A stretch of 64,000 nt of DNA, from assembly GCA_946222995.1 (NCBI GenBank), contig CAMIOS010000002.1, positions 1-64,000 of the forward strand, read 5' to 3'. The notes beneath the pieces are model-generated. The model saw only the letters and a program-made list of their open reading frames with translations, did not search any database and was not told the DNA's origin. The DNA is from an uncultured Enhydrobacter sp. GTDB taxonomy: Bacteria; Pseudomonadota; Gammaproteobacteria; Pseudomonadales; Moraxellaceae. The position numbers and the translations under genes were made by a program. Positions within the stretch are counted from its first letter, which is position 1; each line of letters begins with the position of its first letter. This document shows, one piece after another, positions 51,014 to 60,274 of the stretch.

Positions 51014-52615
51014 CTATTCAGTGCCGTACTCTTGGCGTTTTTTGGCAAAAAACCTATCCAGCCTATCCATCGCTTCATTAAGTTCAAAGGCATTGGGCAA
51101 AAACACAACCCGAAAATGGTCAGGCGACTGCCAGTTAAAGCCAGTACCTTGTACCATTAGCACTTTCTCTTGTTGCAGTAACTCCATCATAAACTGCATG
51201 TCGTCTTCAATCGGATAGACTGCTCGGTCTATCTTGGGGAAACAATAAAATGCCCCTTGTGGCATGGTGCAACTGATTCCCTTGATAGCATTAAGCCGTT
51301 CGATGGCGATAGCACGTTGTTTGTACAGTCGCCCTGTTGGTGCAGTCAAGGCTTGCATACTTTGGTAACCGCCCATCGCTGTCTGAATGGCGTACTGAGC
51401 AGGGGCATTGGCACACAATCGCATGGATGAGAGCATTACTAAGCCTTCGATAAAGTCGCTGGCATGGTCTTTTTTGCCCGAAATCATTACCCAGCCTGAA
51501 CGAAACCCAGCGATACGATGTGATTTTGACAAGCCATTATAGCTAAGCACCAAACATTTCTTGGCAAGGGTACACAGCGGTACATGCACGGCATCATCAT
51601 AGAGCACTCGGTCATAAATTTCATCAGCCATTAGCACGAGATTGTGTTTTTCTGCCAAGGCAACAATTTTTTTGAGGTTTTCAGTAGAATATAATGCCCC
51701 GGTCGGGTTATTGGGGTTAATAACCACAATACCTTTGGTACGTTCGGTGATTTTACTTTCGATATCTGCGATATCAGGCTGCCAATTATCTTCTTCATTG
51801 CATAGATAGTGGACTGCCTTGCCGCCTGATAAATTAGTCGCTGCTGTCCATAGCGGATAATCAGGCATGGGAATTAGCACCTCATCACCATCATCAAGTA
51901 AGGCTTGCATGGTCATAACAATCAGTTCTGAGACGCCATTGCCAATAAACACATCATTAACATCCACTGCTTCGAGCAAGCCTTTACTTTGATAATATTG
52001 CAAAATCGCTTTACGTGCAGCGAAAACCCCTTGCGAATCGGTATAACCAATGGCATTGGGTAAGTTGACCGCCACATCCGACAAGATTTCTTGCGGGGCT
52101 TCGAGCCCAAATGGCGCGGGATTGCCAATGTTTAGCTTTAGAATTTTGTGTCCTTGGGCTTCCATTTGTTGCGACATTTGCAATAAAGGACCTCGAATGT
52201 CATAACAGACATTGGCTAGTTTGTTAGATTTTTTTAAGGTTTTCATAGGGATATCAGCATTGAGAGGTTGAGACAAATTGACAGATTGAGAAATCATTGG
52301 ATTGGGTTGATTTGAAAGGACTGGCTTAACAGCACTTATCATCGGTGATATTGATGGATAGCTCTGGTGCGTATCCATTTCGCCCGATAACAAATAACTT
52401 TCACTACACTCTAATAGGCGAGCAAGTACAGGCAATTTGCTTGATACAATGCCATTATTGCCTCGCTCCCAATTGGTAATCGCTGCACGACTGACTTTTG
52501 CCCCTGCTAACGTCATTTGGTCGGCAAGTTCTTGCGTGGTCAAGCCTTTGGCTTTACGCAATTGGGCAAGACGAATGCCTGCGTGATTGTCGATTGGTAA
52601 TTCATTGATAGACAT
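51014..52615 (-). CDS. Xre-HTH domain fused to an AlaA-like PLP aminotransferase
   Basis: This 533-residue protein joins two parts. Residues 12 to about 78 form a Cro/C1-type HTH (IRLAQLRKAKGLTTQELADQ, AAITNWERGNNG, LLECSESYLLSG). A loose linker (about 80 to 125) follows, then a class I/II aminotransferase close to AlaA/YfbQ, starting KSNKLANVCYDIRGPLL. The PLP Lys is K364 in NGLSKSHRIAGFR, with the NPNNPTGA motif at 300 and the Asp in LMADEIYDR. AlaA makes alanine from pyruvate. Here the enzyme may sense or regulate, since a MocR-like arrangement is reached with an Xre rather than a GntR domain. The fused frame is continuous, so it is not an artefact of overlap. Confidence 0.9.
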   Translation of the reverse strand: MSINELPIDNHAGIRLAQLRKAKGLTTQELADQMTLAGAKVSRAAITNWERGNNGIVSSKLPVLARLLECSESYLLSGEMDTHQSYPSISPMISAVKPVLSNQPNPMISQSVNLSQPLNADIPMKTLKKSNKLANVCYDIRGPLLQMSQQMEAQGHKILKLNIGNPAPFGLEAPQEILSDVAVNLPNAIGYTDSQGVFAARKAILQYYQSKGLLEAVDVNDVFIGNGVSELIVMTMQALLDDGDEVLIPMPDYPLWTAATNLSGGKAVHYLCNEEDNWQPDIADIESKITERTKGIVVINPNNPTGALYSTENLKKIVALAEKHNLVLMADEIYDRVLYDDAVHVPLCTLAKKCLVLSYNGLSKSHRIAGFRSGWVMISGKKDHASDFIEGLVMLSSMRLCANAPAQYAIQTAMGGYQSMQALTAPTGRLYKQRAIAIERLNAIKGISCTMPQGAFYCFPKIDRAVYPIEDDMQFMMELLQQEKVLMVQGTGFNWQSPDHFRVVFLPNAFELNEAMDRLDRFFAKKRQEYGTE

Positions 52616-52841
52616 AACCGATTGCCTGTCCTAAAATAACAAAGAAGAGTCTAGACTATTTTGTCAGTTTTTCTGACTTTTAAAAATTTGTAGCTAGTTA
52701 ATGTGACAATAATTTACCCTTAATTTTAATTTAATGCAAGTAAAACTGTCTTTTATAATTTAGAAAAAAGTTAAAAACAAACTCCCCTAAATTTAGCGTA
52801 AAATTTTTAAACGTTAAACTATCAATATAAGGATTTATACA

Positions 52842-53327
52842 ATGAGTGATTTTTATCAACTCCAAGCCAATGACATTCAAGGCAAACCCTTTAATTTTAA
52901 AGAGCTGCAAGGTAAAGTCGTATTAATTGTCAATACGGCGAGCAAATGCGGTTTCACCCCACAATATGCAGGTTTAGAGCAGCTGTATCAAACATACAAG
53001 GACAAAGGATTGTTTATCGTAGGCTTTCCGTGTAACCAATTTGGTGGACAAGAGCCCGAAGATGAACAGGCTATTGGTGAATTTTGCCAACTCAATTATG
53101 GCGTTAGCTTTCCTATGATGGCAAAAGTGGATGTTAATGGTAAAGATACCCATCCTGTATATAAATTTTTAAAAGCCTCCCCCAAAGGCAAAGGCATACT
53201 CGTTGATAATATCAAATGGAATTTTACCAAGTTTTTGGTCAATCAAACAGGGGAAGTCGTGGGTCGATACGCACCGACTACCAAGCCTGAAGATTTGCGT
53301 ACAGCAATCGAAAAATTAATTGGCTAA
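52842..53327 (+). CDS. Glutathione peroxidase, BtuE-like
   Basis: This 161-residue peroxidase reduces hydrogen or lipid peroxides. The active Cys is in NTASKCGFTPQYAGLEQLY near residue 36 in place of selenocysteine, with the Gln motif CNQFGGQEP and the Trp/Asn of KWNFTKFLV near 128. There is no signal peptide, so it is cytoplasmic. The ATG follows AAGGATTT. It stands alone; 12-base hairpin sequences lie 9 bases after the stop, but the T tail is on the other strand. Confidence 0.95.
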   Translation: MSDFYQLQANDIQGKPFNFKELQGKVVLIVNTASKCGFTPQYAGLEQLYQTYKDKGLFIVGFPCNQFGGQEPEDEQAIGEFCQLNYGVSFPMMAKVDVNGKDTHPVYKFLKASPKGKGILVDNIKWNFTKFLVNQTGEVVGRYAPTTKPEDLRTAIEKLIG

Positions 53328-53335
53328 AAAATAAA

Positions 53336-53510
53336 AAGGATTTAATTGGGGAAATTAAATCCTTGGGTGACAAGCTTTAGATAGGTGTTATAATTATTAT
53401 TTTTTTATTGTCATTGTAAATGAACCCTCTCGGGATATGGCGCATCGTTGACTGCTCGATGTCCATGCGTGTAGAATACGCCATGAATATGACAAGGGTA
53501 TGACAAGCAT
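53336..53510 (-). ncRNA. Possible small structured RNA on the minus strand
   Basis: A perfect 12-base stem (AAGGATTTAATT with its complement, 53336-53364) is followed on the minus strand by TTTTATTTTTT, a good terminator with no minus-strand gene in front of it. Upstream in that transcript lie a CCC-GAGA-GGG hairpin (53425-53434) and a larger stem made by ATGGCG/CGCCAT (53437-53484) with inner CATCG/CGATG. No RNA family is recognised. The 5' end is a guess. Confidence 0.3.
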
Positions 53511-53555
53511 TAATTCTTTCGTCATAGCAAAAATAAAAATTTTTTTAAAAAGTGC

Positions 53556-53583
53556 TTGACGTCCTCATTAAAATCTTTATAAT
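53556..53583 (+). promoter_or_regulatory. Sigma-70 promoter of the tRNA-Val/tRNA-Asp operon
   Basis: TTGACG (53556-53561) and TATAAT (53578-53583) are spaced by 16 bases and lie 17 bases before the first tRNA base. CTTGACGTCC around the -35 and the matching -10 give a near-consensus strong promoter. Confidence 0.82.
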
Positions 53584-53599
53584 ACGCAACACAGACGAC

Positions 53600-53675
53600 G
53601 GGCGGTTAGCTCAGTTGGTAGAGCGTCTGCCTTACACGCAGAATGTCAGCGGTTCGAGCCCGTTACCGCCCACCA
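53600..53675 (+). tRNA. tRNA-Val (TAC)
   Basis: A 76-base cloverleaf with encoded CCA. The anticodon arm TCTGC-CTTACAC-GCAGA gives anticodon TAC, the T arm is GCGGTTCGAGCCCGTT, and the acceptor stem GGGCGGT pairs with ACCGCCC. It is the first gene of the operon. Confidence 0.97.
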
Positions 53676-53719
53676 ATTTACTTATTATTAAATTGGAAAT
53701 TGTCGTCAAAAGCTACCGT

Positions 53720-53796
53720 GCAGTGGTAGTTCAGTTGGTTAGAATACCGGCCTGTCACGCCGGGGGTCGCGGGTTCGAGTCCCGTCCGCTGCGCCA
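53720..53796 (+). tRNA. tRNA-Asp (GTC)
   Basis: A 77-base cloverleaf with encoded CCA and anticodon GTC (CCTGTCACG). The body is close to the E. coli sequence; the acceptor GCAGTGG pairs with CCGCTGC through one G-T pair. It lies 44 bases after tRNA-Val and forms the left limit of the accessory region. Its 3' end is a common integration target. Confidence 0.97.
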
Positions 53797-53839
53797 CTTA
53801 TTTTAAGTGTATAAAAAACAAAATTTTTAAAGTTTTATG

Positions 53840-53871
53840 CCTCAAATCTCCCCTGATTTGAGGTTTTTTTT
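53840..53871 (+). terminator. Terminator of the tRNA operon
   Basis: The stem CCTCAAATC with GATTTGAGG and a six-base loop is followed by eight T. It lies 43 bases after tRNA-Asp. Confidence 0.88.
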
Positions 53872-54009
53872 GGCTTAAATTTTATATTAAGTTATTGATT
53901 TTAAAATAATTCTCTATAAAGCATAAAATTTTTGATTAATTTCAAATTCAATAAACTAAAATCGAAAGATTATACACTAAAAATAAAATACCAATGTAAA
54001 AAAACTAAC

Positions 54010-54054
54010 GTGACCAAACGCTTGTGACCAAAACGTGACCATTTTGTGACCAAA
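54010..54054 (+). repeat. Four helically phased GTGACC repeats
   Basis: GTGACCA occurs at 54010, 54024, 54035 and 54046 with spacings of 14, 11 and 11 bases; three copies continue as GTGACCAAA. The region from 53872 to 54167 has no gene and is otherwise AT-rich, with an inverted TTTCAT/ATGAAA near 54089. The spacing and position next to tRNA-Asp recall integrase or accessory-factor arm sites of integrated elements. Confidence 0.7.
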
Positions 54055-54218
54055 AAAAACATATTACGAGTTGCAAGGTCGCAAGCCGTTTCATGTTGGT
54101 ATGAAATGCTATTTTACTTCAAATTAACAGAGTTAAGATAATGCAAAGATAATGAGATTCTGCTATTGTGAGAAGTTATTTACAAGTCTTTCTATTTTCT
54201 AATACTCACACTTTTGCC

Positions 54219-57080
54219 ATGACTACTGATAATCAATCTTATCAAACACCTAGCAACCAACACCCCGAACAGCGAGCAAGGGACAATATCGACCGTTTGC
54301 TTGAGCAATCTGGCTGGCTTGTCCAAGACATGAAGTCGTTTAATCCAACGGCAGGGCTAGGCATTGCCGTTAGAGAATATCCCACCAGTGATGGCGTAGC
54401 CGATTATTTGCTATTTGTTGACCGTGAGCCAGTCGCTATCATCGAAGCCAAAGAAGAAAATTATGGGCAAAAAATCTCTACAGTAGAGGAACAAAGCGAA
54501 CGCTATGCCACCAGTGAGCTAAAGCATATCGATGAAGCGGACATCGCCTTTTTGTATGAAAGCACAGGCGTGATTACCCGTTTTACCAATCGCAACGACC
54601 CACAGCCCCGCTCACGAGAAGTGTTTAGCTTTCACCGTCCCGAAACTTTGCTCAAATGGTACAACGAAGGCAACGCCACGCTCCGCCAAAAGCTACAAAC
54701 GATGCCACCGCTGAACCCCAATCACGTCAATGCCAGTGAGTTAGGCTTGCGAGATTGCCAAGAAGTCGCTATCAGTAATATAGAGCAATCGTTTGCCGAT
54801 GCCCGCCCACGAGCCTTGATTCAGATGGCGACAGGGGCAGGAAAGACGTTTACGGCGATAAGTATTATGTATCGCCTGCTCAAATACACAGGTAAACGCC
54901 GTATTTTGTTTTTGGTGGATACAGTGAACTTGGGCGAGCAAGCCGAGCAAGAAATGTCGGTATTTACCCCTATCGATGACAACCGTAAATTTAACGAGTT
55001 GTATAACGTGCAAATCATCAAAAACAGCCATGTGCCAGATGGCTTACAGGTGTATATTTGTACCATTCAGCGGATGTATTCGCTTCTCAAAGGCGAAGCG
55101 ATTGACAATATTCCCGATGACCCAGAGGAATTAGAGGACTGGGAAAGTTACCAAAAACAGCCCCTGCCTGTCAGTTATCAAGCCAATTTACCGCCTGAGT
55201 TTTTTGATTTTATCTTTATAGATGAATGTCACCGTTCGATTTATAACTTATGGCGACAAGTGCTGGATTATTTTGATGCGTTTTTGATTGGGTTAACTGC
55301 CACGCCGGACAATCGCACCTTTGGCTTTTTTAACCAAAATGTGGTGAGTGAATACACCCACGAGCAAGCCGTCGCCGATGGCGTGAATGTCGGTAATGAA
55401 GTGTATTTGATTGAAACCGAAATCAGCAAACAAGGCGGTAAGCTTGCAGCCAAAGAATTGATTGAACACCGAGAAAAGCTGACACGCCGAAAACGCTGGC
55501 AACAGCAAGACCAAGATGAAGCCTACACCGCCAGACAGCTTGACAATGATGTGGTCAATCCCAGTCAAATTCGCACCATTATCCGCACCTTTAAAGATAG
55601 TTTACCTACGATTTTTCCCAACCGTGAAAACGTGCCAAAAACCTTGATTTTTGCCAAAAATGACAGCCATGCTGATGATATTATTCATATCGTGCGAGAA
55701 GAGTTTGGCAAGGGCAATGAGTTTTGCAAAAAAATCACCTACAAAGCCCAAGATGACCAACTCGATGCCGATGGCAATATCATCGAACACGGCGAAGCCC
55801 CAAAAACCCTATTATCCAATTTTCGCAATAGCTTTAATCCCAGAATTGCGGTGACGGTGGATATGATAGCCACAGGCACAGACGTGCGACCGCTTGAGTG
55901 TTTGCTGTTTATGCGAGATGTCAAAAGTCGCAATTACTTTGAGCAGATGAAAGGACGTGGCACACGCACCCTTGATAAAGAAGGCTTGCAAAAAGTCACG
56001 CCCGATGCGACCACGCCCAAGACCCATTATGTGATAGTCGATGCCATTGGCGTGACCAAGTCGCTCAAAACCGCCAGTCCGCAACTGGACACCAAAAAAA
56101 CTGTGAGTTTTGTGGCATTGGGCAAAGATGTGGTGTTTGGCGGTAAATACGATACCGACAGTATCAGTTCGCTTGCCAGTCGATTAAGCCGTATCAATAC
56201 CATACTTGAGCCTGACCAACAACAAGCAGTCAGCAAAATCACAGGTGGCGTGCCACTACAAACCATTGTCAAAAATCTATTTCAAGCGATTGATGCCGAT
56301 GGCGTTCATCAAGATGCTTGTCAGCTTGAAGGTATTGATATTGACGGCACACCTTCGGAAAAATCGCTAAAAAAAGCCCAAAAACAGCGGGTTAAAGAAG
56401 CGACCAAATCGTTGTCAATGGAACTTATCAACACGCTTGATGATATCCGCAAAGTATCTGAGCAAAAAATCGACCCCACACTAGATAAAACCACGTTTGC
56501 AGGGTTTGACACAGACCAAGTCGAAGTCGCCAACGAGCGGATTGCGTCATTCAAAGAATTGATAGAAAGCCACAAAGACGAGATTACGGCGTTACAGATT
56601 TTTTATAATCAGCCACAGCGTCGGCAGGCGTTGAGTTTTGCCATGATTAAGGAGTTGCTTGCTAGTATTAAGGCAGAGCGTCCGACATTGGCGATTCATC
56701 AAGTGTGGCAGGCGTATGCACTCTTGGATGAGGTGGCGGACAGTCCGACGGATGAATTGACGGCATTGGTGAGTTTGATACGGCGTGTGGTAGGGATTGA
56801 TGAGAAGATTACGCCGTTTGCCAATGTGGTGCGGAGTAATTTTCAGCGGTGGATTTTTGCACACAATGCCAGAAGCAAACAGGCGTTTACCCCTACACAG
56901 GTGGAGTGGTTACAGATGATTCGTGACCATATTATGACGTCGTTTGCGATTACGGAGGCGGATTTTGAGCTGACGCCGTTTAATCAGTTTGGTGGGCTTG
57001 GTGAGGCGTATGATGTGCTGAGCGATGGGCAGGATTTTTATGCGTTGCTTGATGAAATTAATTTGGAATTGGTTGCTTAA
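54219..57080 (+). CDS. hsdR: Type I restriction endonuclease subunit R
   Basis: HsdR cuts unmethylated DNA after translocation. The protein is about 953 residues. The N-terminal nuclease domain has VADYLLFVDREPVAIIEAKEE (Asp and ExK catalytic motif, residues about 55 to 80). The SF2 motor follows: Walker A MATGAGKTFTA near residue 205, DEAD-type FIDECHRSIY, GLTATPDNRTFGFF, and the motif VI pattern EQMKGRGTRT. The C-terminal 250 residues bind the methylase core. The frame begins at a GTG at 54168; the ATG at 54219 is given, as neither has a strong ribosome site. It leads an operon with hsdS and hsdM. Confidence 0.94.
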   Translation: MTTDNQSYQTPSNQHPEQRARDNIDRLLEQSGWLVQDMKSFNPTAGLGIAVREYPTSDGVADYLLFVDREPVAIIEAKEENYGQKISTVEEQSERYATSELKHIDEADIAFLYESTGVITRFTNRNDPQPRSREVFSFHRPETLLKWYNEGNATLRQKLQTMPPLNPNHVNASELGLRDCQEVAISNIEQSFADARPRALIQMATGAGKTFTAISIMYRLLKYTGKRRILFLVDTVNLGEQAEQEMSVFTPIDDNRKFNELYNVQIIKNSHVPDGLQVYICTIQRMYSLLKGEAIDNIPDDPEELEDWESYQKQPLPVSYQANLPPEFFDFIFIDECHRSIYNLWRQVLDYFDAFLIGLTATPDNRTFGFFNQNVVSEYTHEQAVADGVNVGNEVYLIETEISKQGGKLAAKELIEHREKLTRRKRWQQQDQDEAYTARQLDNDVVNPSQIRTIIRTFKDSLPTIFPNRENVPKTLIFAKNDSHADDIIHIVREEFGKGNEFCKKITYKAQDDQLDADGNIIEHGEAPKTLLSNFRNSFNPRIAVTVDMIATGTDVRPLECLLFMRDVKSRNYFEQMKGRGTRTLDKEGLQKVTPDATTPKTHYVIVDAIGVTKSLKTASPQLDTKKTVSFVALGKDVVFGGKYDTDSISSLASRLSRINTILEPDQQQAVSKITGGVPLQTIVKNLFQAIDADGVHQDACQLEGIDIDGTPSEKSLKKAQKQRVKEATKSLSMELINTLDDIRKVSEQKIDPTLDKTTFAGFDTDQVEVANERIASFKELIESHKDEITALQIFYNQPQRRQALSFAMIKELLASIKAERPTLAIHQVWQAYALLDEVADSPTDELTALVSLIRRVVGIDEKITPFANVVRSNFQRWIFAHNARSKQAFTPTQVEWLQMIRDHIMTSFAITEADFELTPFNQFGGLGEAYDVLSDGQDFYALLDEINLELVA

Positions 57081-57083
57081 TTT

Positions 57084-58661
57084 ATGAGTTTTGATTTACC
57101 TAAAAGTTGGATAACAGTTAAAATTAAAGACGTTTCAGAAGTAATCACAGGGAATACGCCACCAACCAAAGAGATTGAAAATTATGGCGGTCAAATTCCA
57201 TTTGTAAAACCTGCTGAACTTAAAGATGATTATGTTGGCGAATGTGAAACGTATTTAACTGAACTAGGTGCAACTAAAGCAAGAATTTTACCTTTAAATT
57301 CGATTCTAGTATCTTGTATTGGAAATTTAGGAAAAACGGCTATTAATAAACAACCTGTTGGATTTAATCAGCAAATTAATGCAATTATTCCATCAATCCA
57401 ATTAAATCCCTTATTTCTTTTTTATCAAGCTCAGTCAGTAAATTTTAGAAATCAGCTTGAAGATAAATCATCTGCTACAGTTATTTCAATTGTCAATAAA
57501 ACAAGTTTTGAAAACTTATTCATCAACCTACCCCCATTAAATGAACAAAACCGCATTGTTGAAAAGATAGAAACGCTATTTAGCGAGATTGACGTTGGCG
57601 TTGAAAGTCTTAGCAAAGCCAAAATACAGCTTGAACGTTATCGCCAATCGTTACTCAAACACGCCTTTGAAGGCAAACTCACCGCCCAATGGCGAGCCGA
57701 ATTTGAGAGCAAAAACGGCAAACCTTTACCCACCGCCGATGAATTGATTGAGCAAATCCAAACCGCCCGCCAAGCCCACTATGATAAGCAAATCAAAGAA
57801 TGGGAATTAGCCGTTAAAACTTGGGAAGCTAACGGCAAAAATGGGAAAAAACCAACAAAGCCAACTAAATTGGATGAAATTCGATTAATTGAAAACTTAT
57901 CGAATTTACCATTAACTTGGAAAAATTTTTATTTGGATGATTTATCTGAAATTTCTGGTGGTTTAACAAAAAATTCTAAACGTCATACTTTTGCTGAACA
58001 AGTGCCATATTTAAGAGTTGCCAACGTTTATGCAAACGAATTACGCCTTGATGAAATAAGTCAAATTGGCATTCAAGAGAGCGAAAAACCGAGAACATTA
58101 TTACAAAAAGATGATTTGTTAATTGTCGAAGGCAATGGAAGTATTGAGCAAATAGGACGAGTTGCAATTTGGAATGATGAAATTAGCCCTTGTTATCACC
58201 AAAATCATTTAATTAAATCTAGGGCATACAACTATGCCAATCCGAAATTTATTTTGTATTTTTTGATGTCGCATTTGGGTAGAAAGCGGATTGTTGAAGT
58301 TGCAAGTTCAACAGCAGGTTTGCACACGCTAAGTTTATCAAAAGTAAGTAATTTGATTTTGCCTTTGGCAACGCTTGAAGAACAAAACCAAATAATTGAA
58401 ATTTTAGATATGAAATTATCAGAAGTTGAAAAAAGCGTGAGTGAAATTAGTATTCAGCTTGAAAAAGCCAAACTATTAAAATCCGCCATTTTACACAAGG
58501 CATTCCAAGGCAAACTCATCCCCCAAGACCCAACCGACCCACCAGCCAGCCAACTACTTGACCAAATCACAGCCGAACGCCAAGCCAAACAAACCGCCCA
58601 AACGGAAAAGAAAGTCCAAACAAAAAGCAAAGCCAAAAAACCAAAAACCGAATCAAACTAA
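57084..58661 (+). CDS. hsdS: Type I restriction-modification specificity subunit S
   Basis: HsdS sets the DNA target of the complex. The 525-residue protein has two target-recognition domains (residues about 5 to 155 and 270 to 455) and two conserved spacer helices: after the first, LLKHAFEGKLTAQWRAEFES; after the second, LHKAFQGKLIPQDPTD. Each recognition domain ends with the LPPLNEQNRIV or LATLEEQNQII motif. The recognition domains are more AT-rich and differ in codon use from the spacers, which is usual for swapped specificity domains. It begins three bases after hsdR. Confidence 0.92.
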   Translation: MSFDLPKSWITVKIKDVSEVITGNTPPTKEIENYGGQIPFVKPAELKDDYVGECETYLTELGATKARILPLNSILVSCIGNLGKTAINKQPVGFNQQINAIIPSIQLNPLFLFYQAQSVNFRNQLEDKSSATVISIVNKTSFENLFINLPPLNEQNRIVEKIETLFSEIDVGVESLSKAKIQLERYRQSLLKHAFEGKLTAQWRAEFESKNGKPLPTADELIEQIQTARQAHYDKQIKEWELAVKTWEANGKNGKKPTKPTKLDEIRLIENLSNLPLTWKNFYLDDLSEISGGLTKNSKRHTFAEQVPYLRVANVYANELRLDEISQIGIQESEKPRTLLQKDDLLIVEGNGSIEQIGRVAIWNDEISPCYHQNHLIKSRAYNYANPKFILYFLMSHLGRKRIVEVASSTAGLHTLSLSKVSNLILPLATLEEQNQIIEILDMKLSEVEKSVSEISIQLEKAKLLKSAILHKAFQGKLIPQDPTDPPASQLLDQITAERQAKQTAQTEKKVQTKSKAKKPKTESN

Positions 58662-58681
58662 TTTATAAATCTGAGTTACCC

Positions 58682-60208
58682 ATGACAACCCAAACCCCAA
58701 ACGACAAAAAACCAACCGCCCAAAACAACCAAAGCCAAGCCATCGTCTCAAAGGTGTGGAACTTTTGCCACATGCTTCGAGATGACGGCGTCAACTACGG
58801 CGACTACCTAGAACAAATCACCTACCTAATCTTTCTCAAAATGGCGTACGAATACAGCCAACCGCCCTACAAACAAGACATCGGCATACCAAGCGAATAT
58901 AACTGGGAAAGCCTAACTTCTAAATCAGGGAGCGACCTAGAAGCCTATTACCTAACGCTACTGCGAGAACTGGGTAAAAAAACAGGCTTACTCGGGCAAA
59001 TCTTCACCAAAGCCCAAAACAAAATCCAAGACCCTGCCAAACTCTCACGCCTTATCGACATGATAAACGAAACCAAATGGTCACGACTGGACGTCGATGT
59101 CAAAGGCGATATCTACGAAGGTATTTTGGAGAAAAACGCCGAAGACACCAAATCGGGTGCAGGGCAATACTTTACCCCCAGAGCCTTGATACAAGCCATT
59201 GTCCACTGTATGCAACCCAAAATCGGTATGACCATCGCCGACCCTGCGTGCGGTACAGGCGGATTTTTGCTATCGGCTTATGACTACATCACCCACAGCG
59301 ACAACACCCTAGACCTTGATGACAAGCAAAAACTTAAACACGAGACATTTTCGGGCAATGAAATCGTTGCCAACACTCGCAGACTGTGTCTGATGAATCT
59401 GTTTTTGCATGGCATTGGCGAAATGGACGGTGAAAGCCCGATTAGCTCGCTTGATGCCTTGGTATCACCACCCAAACAGCCTGTCGATATGGTACTTGCC
59501 AATCCGCCCTTTGGCAAAAAAAGTAGCATGACCATCACCAACGAAGAAGGCGAACTGGAAAAAGAAGACTTTGTCTATAATCGCCAAGACTTTTGGGCGA
59601 CCACATCGAACAAACAAGTCAATTTTTTACAGCATATCTACACCATGCTCAAACAAACAGGCAAGGCGGGCGTGGTTGTGCCTGATAACGTACTATTTGA
59701 AGGCGGTGCAGGCGAAACAGTGCGTAAAAACTTACTCGAAAAAACCGATTTACACACCATTTTACGCTTACCGACAGGGATATTTTATGCCAATGGCGTC
59801 AAAGCAAACGTGCTGTTTTTTGACAACCATACCGCTCAAGAACAAGCCGTCACCAAAGAGGTGTGGATTTATGACTACCGCACTAACATCCACCACACAC
59901 TCAAGAAAAAGCCGATGACATTGGCGGATTTGCAAGACTTTATCGATTGCTACAATCCCAAAAACCGCCATGACCGCAAAGAAACCTACCATGCCGAAAC
60001 CAATCCAGACGGACGTTGGCGGAAATTTAGTATTGATGAAATTAAGAAACGAGATAAAACCAGTTTGGACATCTTTTGGCTTAAAGATAACTCACTGACT
60101 GACCTTGATAACTTGCCAGAGCCTGAAGAGCTTGCCAATGATATCATCGAAAATATCGAAGCAGGGTTAGCAAGCTTTAGAGCGGTATTGAGTGAGCTTG
60201 AAAACTAG
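58682..60208 (+). CDS. hsdM: Type I restriction-modification methyltransferase subunit M
   Basis: HsdM methylates adenine in the target site and, with HsdS, protects the host. The 508-residue protein has the N-terminal helical domain (KVWNFCHMLRDDGVNYGDYL), the SAM motif I ADPACGTGGFLLSAYDYI near residue 183, and catalytic motif IV ANPPFGKKS near residue 274. The C-terminal helix ends in a Glu-rich segment. It lies 20 bases after hsdS. The R-S-M order differs from the E. coli R-M-S order. A terminator follows. Confidence 0.95.
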   Translation: MTTQTPNDKKPTAQNNQSQAIVSKVWNFCHMLRDDGVNYGDYLEQITYLIFLKMAYEYSQPPYKQDIGIPSEYNWESLTSKSGSDLEAYYLTLLRELGKKTGLLGQIFTKAQNKIQDPAKLSRLIDMINETKWSRLDVDVKGDIYEGILEKNAEDTKSGAGQYFTPRALIQAIVHCMQPKIGMTIADPACGTGGFLLSAYDYITHSDNTLDLDDKQKLKHETFSGNEIVANTRRLCLMNLFLHGIGEMDGESPISSLDALVSPPKQPVDMVLANPPFGKKSSMTITNEEGELEKEDFVYNRQDFWATTSNKQVNFLQHIYTMLKQTGKAGVVVPDNVLFEGGAGETVRKNLLEKTDLHTILRLPTGIFYANGVKANVLFFDNHTAQEQAVTKEVWIYDYRTNIHHTLKKKPMTLADLQDFIDCYNPKNRHDRKETYHAETNPDGRWRKFSIDEIKKRDKTSLDIFWLKDNSLTDLDNLPEPEELANDIIENIEAGLASFRAVLSELEN

Positions 60209-60231
60209 ACGAACGAATGATATGACATGAA

Positions 60232-60263
60232 AAACCCCATTTCGCAAAATGGGGTTTGTTTTA
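60232..60263. terminator. Terminator between hsdM and the 98-residue gene
   Basis: The 11-base stem AAACCCCATTT with AAATGGGGTTT and CGCA loop lies 24 bases after the hsdM stop. T-rich sequence on the plus strand (GTTTTAT) serves hsdM, and A-rich plus-strand sequence gives a T tail for the convergent gene. Confidence 0.78.
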
Positions 60264-60274
60264 TGCAAGGAAAA

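Noticed and set aside
53552..53806. 84-codon frame covering the tRNA-Val and tRNA-Asp genes
   Set aside because: The bases fold as two clear tRNAs with a shared promoter and terminator; the frame is accidental.
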